Shown here piece by piece: positions 21,701 to 34,560 of a DNA stretch of 64,000 nucleotides. The first letter of the stretch is position 1. Every line of letters starts with the position of its first letter. The notes under the pieces are model-generated. The model made no database searches, was not told where the DNA came from, and saw only the letters and a list, made by a program, of their open reading frames with translations. The stretch lies in contig NC_016476.1 of NCBI RefSeq assembly GCF_000226095.1, positions 744,001-808,000 on the forward strand. The letters are read 5' to 3'. A program made the position numbers and the translations under genes. The stretch is from Thermothelomyces thermophilus ATCC 42464. Its lineage: Eukaryota > Ascomycota > Sordariomycetes > Sordariales > Chaetomiaceae.

Positions 21701-24611
21701 ATCGGCGGTTTAGCTTGTTCCTCCTGTCGCGATATCGATGTCGTTATACTACCTCTTCTAGAGTCTGTAGTAGTCTGCCTACTACTGTCTATCTCTTACG
21801 GTAGATCTGTAAGATATACCTTCCCTTAAGCATTGTCTGCTCGTAATCCTTGTATGCTCCCTATCTTGCTAGTCGAATATAACTCTATTTAGAGTCGCAA
21901 GTAGCTACCATTCTTCTAGCTAATGTCTAGGTTATAATCTTTATATTATAGTAACCCTAATATCATATCTTTATCATTACCTATGTCTATAATACTAAAT
22001 ACAACTACTATAGTCTTCCCTACTATAGTGATATCAATTAGTTTGGTCTCCCTATATACCTATTACGTCAGAAATGGCCCTTTGACTATGCCATACTTCC
22101 GCTTCATTCTCTAAGGTATCCGTAGCTAATTTATAAGTGTCGGCGAAATCAGGTTTATCTCTGCTCTACTATCTACTAGTACGAGCATTTCATGCTATTT
22201 CCACTATGCTATTATCTATAATCGCTTATCTTGCCGCTGTCGTCCAAAGGTTATAGCGATTTCTTATGTTTCTGCTAGGAGGTCTCGATATAGTAGTCTC
22301 TTATGCTAGTCTCTCCTATACTATGCTACCACTTGCCACTACGCAGGCGTTAATGGTTTCTAGGCCCTTCGAAGGGCCCTAACCCGTTTCCTAGGTCAGT
22401 GCTAACCTCTTCGGTTATTTAGCTAATAGCGGCTTTGTTAATCGTACTTATTTCCGTAAGCCATTAAGTGCTTATAGCTTCCTACTATTAGGTCCGTTCC
22501 GCTTTCTATCGTATATGCTATAGCTTTATCTAAAGCTCCCAAATTCGTAATTTCTTTTTGTCCGTGTGATAGAGGCAATCGTTACTCTAGCACAAGTCCT
22601 ATATGTCTTGTCCGGTTCCGTAGTACCTAGGCCAGGCTCGTCTTAGAACTATCGTAATGCCTTCTAGATCGTAGGCTTCGATCTTCCAGAGCAATTCGGC
22701 TGCTCTGTTTCCTACATCGTAGACCCATTCTACTAGGCGTAAGCTTCTATCCTCATTTCCTTATCGGGTTAGCTAGTAATTGTTTTCGAATTTGTCGCGG
22801 AAGTGATATTAGCATTCGTATACTATATACTAGAACTAGGGCACTTACATATATGCCTTATATTAAGGGTATAGTCATATAGCGTCGCCTAGGAGGTATT
22901 AGAATTCTTTTCTAAATCCTTCCTATTATATATAGACCGTAGATACTCTAGTGCTAATATAAGAGTATTTTTTCTAGTAGCTTTCCTACGTACGTTCGTC
23001 CTTCCTATGGTTTATACACATAAACTAGTATTCTAGGTTCTATACGTCGTTACTAAGTTATTAGCCGTTAAGATACTCGGTATAGCTATTAGGCCTATCG
23101 TATATCATAGGCTGTTCTCCTTTAATAGTTTCCACAATACGTCGGAGTTCCCTTATTTCGTCCCTCATTCTATCGCTCTAGTAGGCAAGTCAAATCAAGC
23201 GTCCATCCCGTTCGCATAGTTCCGTATTAAGCCAAAAAACTTCATTACAGTACCATTCGATTCGTTCCTAGAGGAATAGAATATTAGGTCTAGGTCTTTC
23301 GATTCCTTAGGTATTGGTTGTCTACGATCTATCCCACCTCTACGTAACCGTAAAACCCTACTACCTTAAGGCTAGGAGAATCGAAACTGGCGGTATATAC
23401 TCTCCTACTATATCCTATTTGGCAAGACCTGTCTCTAGGTCTATAGTAACTAGTTCGGAGTACGGTGCTTGTTCGTCTTTACCATTGTCATTATATCCGA
23501 GACTATCCGTGTTACTACCCCTGTCTTTGTAGCTTGTAGCCGCTACTTTGATAACGTCCTTAATAGTTTCGTCGATAGCTATAATTTCCTTTCTAGGGAT
23601 TGTCTTCTATTCTTTCTTCGGGCTTTAACATTCTTGCTTATAGTGCCCTTTCTTTCTATAGTTATAGTAGGTAACATTAGACTTGTCTTTGGTCGTCTTC
23701 TTCTAGTCTTGCTTCTATACTACATTTATATCTATAGCTCTAGGGTATGTCCTATATAAGGTACTAACGTATACTCGCTTTTTCTTGTCGTTAGCTTTAA
23801 CTATAGTTCCGTTCATTTGACCTCGTTTTTGCTACTCTTATATATAGAGTTAATTATCAATTCTAATAGCCTGTACAATGTATTTGTCTAGGGTCTTAGG
23901 CTAATTATACTTATATAGCTTGTCTTTAACCTTTTTCTTTAAGCTATTATAGAATAGTTATATTAACGCCTCGTTATTAAGCTAAGACTTAAGCATGTCC
24001 TATCTAAACTATATAATATAGGAGGCTACTAACTTAGTCTATTGGAGATTAGTAAGTCTTTCTCATATATAAATCTTCTCGTCTTTATTGCTAAAAACCT
24101 TCTAAAGCTCTTCTTTAAAACAGTCGTAAGATTAGAAGACTACCTATATAAACGTGTCTCGGTCGTCTTCGTCTTCCTTAATAAGATAGTCATTCTATAT
24201 AGGCTTGAACTATCTAAGTACCTTGCCCTCTAGTCTTATAGCTACGTAAAGGACTTTAGCTTTATCGTCCGGAAACTTGTCGTCATTAAGCCAGAAGTAA
24301 GATCAGAGGTTTGTTAGAAATCCTATAAGATCTTCCTTAGTTCCTCCGTATTTGCTAGGTAGTTCGATCTTAATGCGGCTCGCTTTAGCGGTCTCGAGCG
24401 CCTCGATTTTGGCATAGGCCTCGTTAACCAACTTCTACAAGTACTTTTCGCGGTTCTCAAGTTCCTTGATTCGAGCTTAAGTAGCCTTATCTCTCTAGTC
24501 TAACTCCTAGATCCGCTGCTAGAGTTAACTAAGCTAAGTGAGCAGCTGTTCGGCCGTGACGTTGGTAGCTATGTCGATATCGAGGTCAAGGTTACCTCTG
24601 TTCTGAACTAT
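18720..24611 (-). pseudogene. E1 gag-pol remains (gag, protease, RT, RNase H, integrase, chromodomain)
   Basis: Read on the minus strand. The gag start codon aligned to E2's ATG is ATA here (24609-24611). The nucleocapsid zinc knuckle near 23628-23680 keeps GHYKQEC, but its first two Cys are Tyr. The RT catalytic box at 20986-21000 reads YYLDN instead of YYLDD. An integrase C-terminal frame of 92 codons (18925-19203) is still open. The chromodomain tail ends near 18720. All visible damage is G-to-A or C-to-T. Confidence 0.9.
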
Positions 24612-24638
24612 GATAGAACAAAGGGAGTGGTAACAACG

Positions 24639-25085
24639 TGTGACAAACCTAACTCAGACTTCTTCTAAAAGGGTTCAGACGAAGGTAGATTGAATAGGAC
24701 AAGTAGGCAGGTCGTCTAAGGGATTTGGTAAAGCCAAAGGGTTTATAATAACACTTAGAGTTATCTCTTATAGTGATTAGCAATGCTTAGTATAAATACT
24801 ATGATTATGATTATTACTACTAGTAAACTCTTAGAGTCTACCTAATAAATGACTAGCTAGCTATATATATATAATTGTCTATCCCTCTTTACTAGTTATT
24901 ACTAGTACTATTTCTCCTTTTACTCTGTGATTCCGCGTTGTTAACGGTGACATGTTATTATTACTAGTGAAGACCTTAGTCTTGGCGGTGATAATCTTCT
25001 GATTGGTCCGTCAAGTGATTGGCTGTCGGAATGTCCTGCGTCCTAGCTACAGCCTGCCAGGCCGTCTATGTGCTTATTTGTGACA
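24639..25085 (-). repeat. E1 5' LTR (element orientation minus)
   Basis: 447 bp, paired with 17502-17948. It begins TGTGACAAAC and ends TGACA before the target duplication AAAAG. Confidence 0.95.
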
Positions 25086-25090
25086 AAAAG

Positions 25091-25841
25091 ACTAGTCTTT
25101 TTCTATTAAACTAATATATTATAATGGACTAGATTAGAGAGAAAGTATTATCTAATATAAGCGTTAGATATCTTATAATAATTCCTAATAATAAATAATA
25201 AATATAAAAAAAAGGTATTAACTATATTTAAGAATAGTATCTTAAGCTTTTTAATTTACTAATATAAAAATACTTTTAGGATATTATATTAATAGTTAAT
25301 AAGAGTTAGCTAATATATAAATATCTAAATGACTTTATTAAGGATAAGAGAGCTTATCTAGCTATATTATCTACTAAGAAAATATAAAGCTAACTTATTA
25401 AGCTAATAAGAGAGGTTATAATAAGTATAACTATCTAATAGATTTGACGGTTTTAAGAGATCTAAGCTTAGAAAAGTACTAAGGTAATTTAAGATATTAG
25501 CCGATAAGCTACCTATATTACTATTAAGTAGATTAAATAAGGGTATAAAGAGGAATATAAAGTCTAGAAAAAGTACCCAGAAAATAAGATTCCTAGTATT
25601 AATAAATATTACCTTTATATAGTAACTTTTACTAAATTTTTAGAAAAGACTAATAAGAATAACTATCTTCTCCTTAATAATAAGGACCCTCTCTAGGTTC
25701 TACTAAAGGAATATTAGCTACTAGCATTTTTTAACTTTAAAGATAGAAAAGAAGTCCTAATCTCCTAGTTAGCTAAGAAGCCGTTATTAAAAGTCAAACT
25801 CCTATCCCCTAAATGTCCTAAGATATAGATTAGTAATATAA
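25091..25841. other. Middle segment of the outer DNA transposon
   Basis: 751 bp between the right end of E1 and the left end of E3. By the nesting logic it must belong to the outer element. It is extremely AT-rich and Lys/Ile/Asn-rich in translation. I cannot match it with confidence to a known transposase region. Confidence 0.5.
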
Positions 25842-26167
25842 TGTTATAAGCCTAGGCTACACCCAGGCTAGACAATGCCCAGGCTTTACCCAGGCACGGA
25901 ACGGACCTACCCTGCCCTACTTACCTATGCCCTACAGGTCTATAGAGCGTTCGTTACTCGTTCGTAACTTGTCTAGTGGACACGCAGCCAAGGCCTAGTT
26001 AGGGCCCGACCTAGAGCCTAACCAGGCCCTACCTAGGTTACAACGTATATACTTAAAAGGCGCCCCTCTATATAACTCTTATATTCTTTCTCTTTTTTTC
26101 CTCCCTAAGGTAGTTAAATAGAATATTATATACTTATCTATAGATGCTATAAGGCTAGTATATTATA
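25842..26167 (+). repeat. E3 5' LTR
   Basis: 326 bp, starting TGTTATAAGC. The U3 part is unusually GC-rich for this block and carries repeated CCCAGGCT-like units. Confidence 0.95.
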
Positions 26168-28136
26168 TTTTGACTACCTTTACACTGGTAGTAACTCCTT
26201 AAGAGAGTTATTAATAATGTAGTTATAACAGATTCGATAGTATATAGGCCCTTGGGCTTAGCGGAATTACAGGAGCTTGTCTGCTCCCTTTAAGTAGTAA
26301 TAGAATAGTAGAACGCTACAATCGACACTCTCTAGGCATCCTAAACCCAACCTATCCTGACCCCTAAGTTAGCTAAGGTGCCCCTTAAAGCTTAGCGGCC
26401 GTAGTAGAAGTATCTCCTAACCGGATAACCTTTCGATAGTAAAAAGGAACTCTTCGTAGTATAGAAGAGTACGATAGAACATGTCTTTATAGCTGATAGA
26501 GATTTTATTGGCTCTAATTACGACTAATAGGTCTTTATCTAGGGAAACCTTATATACTAGGTACAGACTTAGGTTATAGCCTACTATAAATCTATAGGCC
26601 TAAAAGTTAGGTATAACTTGACTAAGTTTCTTTAATATCTCGAGAGTATTTTCTCTAACCCCTATAAGAAGATAGTAGCCTTGTTAGAACTAGAATTTCT
26701 TTAATAGAGAGACAATGAACTATTTACCGCCTTTATTATTTAGTTTAAGGCTAAGCTATCGAAGGTAGGCGGCCTCCTTTGGAGCGATAAGCTATGCCTA
26801 ATTAAATTATAATAATACCTCTCTCTAAAACTCAAATATATAATAGTCAGATAAGGAATTCCCTAGGATAATTATATAATGGTAGTTAAGAAATATTATA
26901 AGATTACTATGGATCTTAAGGCTCTTTAGCTTGGTGATAAGTATTAGTAGATATGGGGGCAATAGGCAGTACCTAAACTATAGAGAGAGAAGGATATAGA
27001 AGGAGATATATTAATGACTAGAATTAACTTATTATATATTAACTTATATAAAAAGGGACCTAATAAGGATAGGGTAAGAAAATATAAAAGTAATACCCTA
27101 TAAGCGAAATAGGTTAGTCTAGAAGTATATATAGCTTGATAGGTAGCTAGAGTATATATCTAGTATAGGTAAAAGGGTCACTTTATTACTAAGTATTACT
27201 TTACCCTTGCTTTAAGGCCGGTATAGTAGAACTAGCTAAGAACCGATATTAATACCCTAGAGGCTAAGGATTAGAAGGAAGATAACGACCTATCTAATAA
27301 AGAAGATGGTAAGTAGGGAAAAGAGTAGCCCTTGAGCAAAGTTTCGTAAGGGGGCTAGAAGACTATAATTACCTAGAAGACGAGTTTATAGAGATTAGCA
27401 AAAGAATAGATAGACCTCCTTTTCTTATTCTAATCTTCCTTAACTTTGCTGGCTTTATAAATGCTTAAGTAGATAGTAGATATTCTAGCTATAGTGTTAT
27501 TAGCAAGAGAATATACTAGAAGCTCGGAATCGAGTAGATTAGTTTGCCTACCGTATATACTCTTAGGACTATGACTAGGCCATAACGGGACTGGAAGATT
27601 ACTCGGATGGCCTATATTACGATAGATATCAATGGCTAGGAGAGTTAGGCCGTGTTTTATATAGTCCTAGGACTTATATATAACATTATACTAGGTCTTC
27701 TATAGATAGAATACTAGGAGGTTAAACTAGATATATATATAGGCGTTCTTAAAATCGGGACGTAACTAGGACTATTTATCTATAAGATCTCTTTATAGTT
27801 AAGATAGATAAGAATCTTCTAAATTATAGGTATAGTCTTTATAGGTATAGTTTAGAGAGTATAGAAAAAGAAGACTTCTAATACCTTCCTAATTACTAGT
27901 ATCCAAGAAATAATAACTATCCTAGAATCAAGATACTAATTTAATAGAGAAAGTATAGAGAATAGGGGTACCTAACTAGGGCCTAGTATAGAGTTAGAGG
28001 TTACCTTACTAGACAAACTTTATAACTTTACCGACCTCTTTAATAAGGAGAAAGCTAGTAGACTTCCCTTATATCGCGGTATAGCTAATCATTATATCAA
28101 ATTAAAGGAAGGCCTAGATAGAAAGATCCCCGAACT

Positions 28137-28563
28137 TGTCACGGAAATATACATGCAGATGCCGCCTAAGCTACTAGCACAAACAGGCCAATCAAGCCAA
28201 AGGAATGATAGACCAATTAGAACAGGATCACGCTTAGCAAGAAATGATCCTAATAGAGAATCATTAGCTCACGATATGAGCTAGGTGAGCCAGTATAAAT
28301 GATTACCACGACTGCTAGTGATCCTAGGAGTATATATATATATAAATAGTCACTCGTTATAGTGGACTCTAGGAGTTCACTAGTAGTAATAATTACAATT
28401 ACAGTACTTATACCAAGCATTACTAATTATTATGAGAGATAACTCTAATGTTGTTATAAACCCTTTGGCTTTACCAAATCCCTTAGACGACCTACCTACT
28501 TGTCACGCTCAATCTACCTCTGTCTAGACCCTTTTAGAAGAAGTCTAAGTTAGGTTTGTCATA
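28137..28563 (+). repeat. E2 5' LTR
   Basis: 427 bp, TGTCACGG...GTCATA, where the final TA is a RIP-mutated CA. The right part (R-U5) matches the E1 LTR. Confidence 0.94.
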
Positions 28564-28590
28564 CATTGTTACTACTCCCTTTGTTCTATT

Positions 28591-31500
28591 ATGGTTCAGA
28601 ACGGAGGTGACTTCGACCTCGACATCGATATAGCTACTAACGTCACGGCCAAATAGCTGCTCGCTTAGCTTAGTCAACTCTAGTAGTAGATCTAGGAATT
28701 AGACTAGAGAGACAAGGCTGCTTAAGCTCGAATCAAGGAACTCGAGAACCGCGAAAAGTACTTATAGAAGTTAGTTAACGAGGCCTACGCCAAAATCGAG
28801 GCACTCGAGGGCGCTAAAGCGAAGCATATTAAGATCGAACTACCTGGCAAATACGGAGGAACTAAGGAAGATCTTATAGGATTCCTAACAAACCTCTGAT
28901 CCTACTTCTGGCTTAATGACGACAAGTTTCTAGATGACAAAGCTAAAGTCCTCTATATAGCTATAAGACTAGAGGGCAAGGTACTTAGATAGTTTGAGCC
29001 TATATAGAACGACTATCTCACTAAGGAAGACGAAGATGAACGAGACGTGTTTACGTAGGCAGTCTTCCGATCTTATAACCGTTTCGAAGAAGAGCTTTGG
29101 AAAGTTTTTAGCGACAAAGACGAAAAGATTTATATATAAGAAAGACTTGCTAATCTCCGATAGACCAAGTTAGTAGCCTCCTATACTATATAGTTTAGAT
29201 AGGATATACTTAAGTCTTAGCTTAATAACGAGGCGTTAATATAATTATTCTATAATGGCTTAAAGGAAAAGGTCAAAGACGAGCTATATAAGTATAATCG
29301 GCCTAAGACTCTAGACAAATACATCGTATAGGCCATTAGGATCGATAATCGACTCTATACACGAGAGCAATAAAAACGAGGTCAAATAAACGGAACCATA
29401 GTTAAGGCTAACAACAAGAAAAAGCAAGCATACGTTAGTACCTTATACAGGACGTACCCTAGAGCTATAGATATAGACGTAGCGTAGAAATAGGACTAGA
29501 AGAAGACAACTAAAGACAAGTCTAATGTTACCTACTATAACTATAGAAAGAAAGGGCACTATAAGCAAGAATGCTAAAGCCCGAAGAAAGAATAGAAACT
29601 AGCCCCTAGGAAGGAAATTGCGGCTATTGACGAAACTACTAAGGACGTTATCGAAGTAGTAGCCACGAGCTACGAAGACAAGGGCAGTAACACGGACAGT
29701 CTCAGACACGACGGCAATGGTAAAGACGAACAAGCACCATACTCCGAACTAGTCACTATAGATCTAGAGATAGGTCTTGCTAAATGGGATATGGTAGGAG
29801 AGTATACGCCGCTAATTTCGATTCTCCTAGCCTTGAGGTAGTAGGGTTTCATAGTCATATAGAGGTAGGATAGATCGTAGATAACCGACACCTAAGGAAT
29901 CAAAAGACCTAGACCTAATACTCTATTCCTCTAGGAACGAATCGAATAGTACCGTAACGAAGTTTTCTAACTTAACACAGAACTATATAAACGGGATAGA
30001 CGCTTAACTTGACTTGCCTAGTAGAGCGATAAGATAAAGGACGAAATAAGGGAACTCTAACGTATTATAGAAACTATTAAAGGAGAATAGCCTGTGATAT
30101 ATGATAGGCCTAATAGCTATATTAAGTATCTTGACGGCTAGCAACTTAGTAATGACGTGCGGAACCTAGAATACCAGTTTATACGAGCGAACTACAGGAA
30201 AGACGAGCGTATATAGGAAAGCTACTAGAAGAAACACTCCTATATTAGCACTAGAGTACCTACGGTCTATATATAATGGGAAGGATTTAGGAAAGAATTC
30301 TAATACCTCCTAGGCAACACTATATGACTATACCCTTAACATAAGGCATATATACAAGTGCCCTAGTTCTAGTGTGTGGCACACGAATGCCGATACTACT
30401 TCCGTGACAAATTCGAAAATAATCACTAGCCGACCTAATAAGGAAATGAGGATAGAAGCTTACGCCCTATAGAATAGGTCTACAATGTAGGAAATAGAGC
30501 GGCCAAATTACTCTAGAAGATTAAAGACCGGAGTCTAGAAGGCATTACGATAGTTCTAAGACAAGCCTAGCCTAGGCACTGCGGAACCGGACAAGACATA
30601 TAGGACTTGTGCTAGAGTAACGATTGCCTCTATTACGCGGACAAAAAGAAATTACGAATTTAGGAGCTTTAGACAAAGCTATGGCACGTACAACAGAAAG
30701 TAGAACAGACCTAATAGTAAGAAGCCGTAAGCACTTAATAGCTTATGGAAATAAGCACGATTGACGAAGCCGCTATTAGCTAAATAACTAAAGAGGTTAG
30801 CACTAACCTAGGAAACGGGTCAAGGCCCTTCGAGGGGCCCGGAAATTATTAATGCCCGTATAGCGGCAAGTGGTAGCGTAGTATAGGAGGGACTAGCGTA
30901 AGAGACCACTATATCGAGACCTCCCGGCAAAAACATAAGAAATCGCCATAATCTTTAGACGACGGCAGCAAGACAAACGACTATAGATAATAGCACAATA
31001 GAAACAGTATAAAATGCTCGTACTAGTAGATAATGGAGTAGAAATAAACCTGATTTCGCTGACACTTGTAAATTAGCTACAGATACCCTAGAGAATGAAG
31101 TGGAAGTATAGCATAGTCAAAGGGCCATTTCCGACATAATAGGTATATAGGGAGACTAAACCAATTAACATCACTATAGTAGGGAAGACTATAGTAATTG
31201 TATTTAGCATCATAGACATAGGCAACGACAAAGACATAATATTAGGGTTACTATAGTATGAAGATTATAACCTAGACATTAGCTAGAAGAATAGTAGCTA
31301 CCTACAACCCTAAATAGAGTCATATTCGACTAGCAAGATAGGGAGTATACAAGGATCACAAGTAGACAATGCTTAGAGAAAGGCATATCCTACGGATTTA
31401 TCGCAAGAGACAGATAATAGTAGGCAGACCACTATAGACTCTAGAAGAGGCGGTATAATGACATCGATATCGTGATAGGAGGAACGAGCTAAACCGCCGA

Positions 31501-34500
31501 TAGCTATTCTCTCTATTGACGAATATAGAGCACTGTAATTAGAGTAGTAGGTTAAGATAGGAGAAATCGCTAGTATTGCTATAGATAGAACTAAGTTTAT
31601 ATACTATTAGAAAACCGAGAGACAAGATAAGACTAGGGAAGTACCGAAGGAATACAAAGGATACCTAGCATTCGAACCAAAGTATCTAGAAGGAATACTA
31701 GAACACAGCCTATAGGATTACAAGATTAAGCTTAAGGAAGGAGTACGACTAAAGTTCTTTAAGATTTACTATACAAGCTAGACATAGAACAAAGAACTTA
31801 AGCGATATTTAGAGGAAAACCTTCGAAGAGGATATATCCGCCTGTTAACATCGCTAGCAGGCTACCTAATCCTGTTTATGCCTAAGAAAGACGGAAAGCT
31901 ACGGTTATACGTCGACTATCGGTAACTTAATAAATAGACCGTGAAAAATCGATACCCGTTACCACTAATCTTATAGCTCTAAGATTAGTTAGCAAGAGCC
32001 TAATATTTTACGCGTCTTAACTTGCTATCGGCCTATAACTATATATAGATCAAAGAAGGTAATAAGTGGAAAACGGCCTTTAGGATACCTTATAGTTATT
32101 ACAAGTACCTCGTCATGCCATTCGGACTTACGAACACGCCGGCAACGTTCTAAGCCCTGATTGATTAAGCTATCCGACCCTTTCTCGACAAATTTGTAGT
32201 ATATTATCTCGACGATATACTTATCTTCTCCAAGATAATAGACGAATACCAGAAGCATATAAGAGCAGTGCTAGACGCGCTATATATATATAAGCTATTA
32301 GTTAACAAGGAAAAGAGCGAATTTCACGTTAGGAAAACGGTGTTTCTAGGATACGAAATATCCCTAGGACAAATTCGGATAAAACCTTTAAAGGTTAAAG
32401 CTATCAAGAATTAGCTATAACCAACGTTAGTTACGGAAGTACGAAGCTTTATTAGATTTACGAACTTCTACCAAATGTTCATCAGGAACTTTAGAGCGAT
32501 CGCACAACCTTTGCACAAACTTACCAAAAAGAACGCCGAATTCTAATGGGAAGAGCGACATAAGTAAGCATTTACATAGATCTGTAACGCCATTACTGAA
32601 GATCTAGTACTAGTACTACTAGACCCTAAGAAGCCATTCAAGGTAGAAACGGACGCTTCAGACTACGCTATTAGAGGATAATTGGGATAACGAGACGGAC
32701 AAGGAAAGCTATATCCTATAGCCTTCTTTTTAAAGAAGCTCGACGGACTATATCTTAATTATCTAATTTACGACAAGGAACTACTTGCGATTGTTAAAGC
32801 TTTTAAGGAATGGCGACTATACCTTAGTAGTACAATTAAACTAGTATAAGTATATACGGATTATAAGAATTTACGATACTTTATAACGATAAAGGAACTT
32901 AACGGATAACAAATACGATAGGCAGAATTCCTCACGGAATTTAACTTCGAGATCTACTATAAGAAGGGTAAAGAAAACGTACAAGCAGACATTTTAAGTC
33001 GATAAACGGATTATACGAAAGGATAAACAGGAACAATACTACTATTATTTAAGGAACGAATGGATAGAACGCTATATTATAAAATATAGATACCCGTAGA
33101 AGATGATCTACTTGACTCGTTCCTAGAATGCTACACAATCTTTCGAGAGGAAAGGATCAACGAGGCATAGTATCAAGTAACACCCGGACTAGTGGTACCT
33201 GACAGAGTGGAAGAGAAAGATGGGAAACTCTAGTACTAAGGCAAAGCGTATATCTACGACAAAGACCAATAGCTACGAATGATTCGAGAACTCTATGAGT
33301 CAAAACTCGGAGGATATAAGGGAGTTACGAAGACTGTCGTATAAGTCAAGAGACACTACGACTTTCTATAGTTAACGGCATGAGTTAAGGAAGTCGTACG
33401 GAGCTACGACATTTGTAATCGAAGCAAAACGGCACGATATAAGCTGTATAGGCTACTTTAGTTACTGCTAATAGCTAATAAACTATAGAGTTTAGTTACG
33501 ATAGACTTTATTATAAAGCTGCTAGAATCTAAGGATATAGCTATAGGAGTAACTTACGATAGTATTCTTACTATAGTAGATTGCCTAACTAAGTGGGTAT
33601 ATTTCTTTCCCTATAAGGAGTCCTAGATAACGGAACAGTTAGCAGACGTAATCTATCGGCAAGTTACATTAGTACATGCTTAGCCGTAAGAATAGATCAC
33701 CAACAGAGATACCAAGTTCGTATTGAAATTCTAGCAAGTGTTAATGTAACGATTAGGCATCAATAGCAAACTGTCAACAGCATATCACCTACAGACTGAC
33801 GGACAAACGGAGCAACTAAACCAAGTTATTAAGCAGTACCTCCGCTCTTACGTCAACTACTAGTAAGACGACTAGGTCATACTATTACTAATAGTATAAC
33901 TCGCTTACAACATAACGCTAACAGAAACGACTAAAGTTACACCATTCTTCGCAAATTACGGATATAAAGTAGACCTTAGGCAAGGACTAGAGGTCACAGT
34001 GCCAAGAGCAGCAGTCAAAGTAGAACAAATATACACACTATATAAAAAGCTTAAAAAGGAACTCGAGTTTATCAAGACTAGAATAAAGAACTATTACAAC
34101 AAATATAGGCTCGAGGGACCTTGCCTAGAGAGGGGAGACAAAGTCTACCTAATTGCACGGAACTTACAAACCAAATGACTAAGCGCGAAGCTAGACTTCA
34201 AGAAGGTCGGACCCTTCGTTATCAAAGAACGAATTTCGACATCTAACTACTAACTATCGTTACCGTTATCTATATAACTACAGATAAATGTTTTTTATAT
34301 TTCACTCCTCAAACCAGCACCAAAAAATGCCAAGGTTACTACGTATATCGAAGCAAAAGACGCGGAAGAAGAATAGGACGTCAAAGAAATTCTAGATTTA
34401 CGTATTATCAATAGGGAACTATAGTACCTAGTTAAATAGCTTGATTTTAGACTAGAAGACAACTCATAGGAACTAGTCAAGAACTTAAACTGCCCTAAGA

Positions 34501-34560
34501 AACTAGAACAATTCCACCGGCAGAACCTAGATCAACCATAGGCACTAGCTTAGACAAAAC
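28591..34560 (+). pseudogene. E2 gag-pol remains
   Basis: Starts at ATG 28591 (MVQNGGDFDLDID). The zinc knuckle at about 29523-29573 has YYNYRKKGHYKQEC with two Cys-to-Tyr changes. The aspartic protease segment VDNGVEINLIS lies near 31025-31060, and the catalytic RT box YYLDDIL (32202-32222) is intact. RNase H shows TDASDYA near 32650. The integrase shows a catalytic-Asp block VTIDF near 33495 and an [13 protein letters not shown] block near 33785-33830. The chromodomain at about 34370-34520 shows YLVK-x-LDF. TAG/TAA codons interrupt every domain. Confidence 0.92.

Larger units (their letters stand above)
17502..25085 (-). mobile_element. LTR retrotransposon E1 (Ty3/Gypsy chromovirus), RIP-inactivated
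   Basis: 7584 bp bounded by 447-bp direct repeats (17502-17948 and 24639-25085). The flanking 5-bp duplication AAAAG is exact (17497-17501 and 25086-25090). The coding strand is minus. The purine-rich tract next to the 3' LTR (reverse complement of about 17951-17970) and the gag leader next to the 5' LTR match E2. Differences between the two LTRs are C/T and G/A, so LTR divergence measures RIP and not age. Confidence 0.95.

Noticed and set aside
23314-23759. Short plus-strand open frames inside E1 (also 21608-21829 and 24042-24233)
   Set aside because: E1's gag-pol is on the minus strand in these places. The short frames are shadows without homology between E1 and E2, unlike the antisense ORF at 18075-18725.
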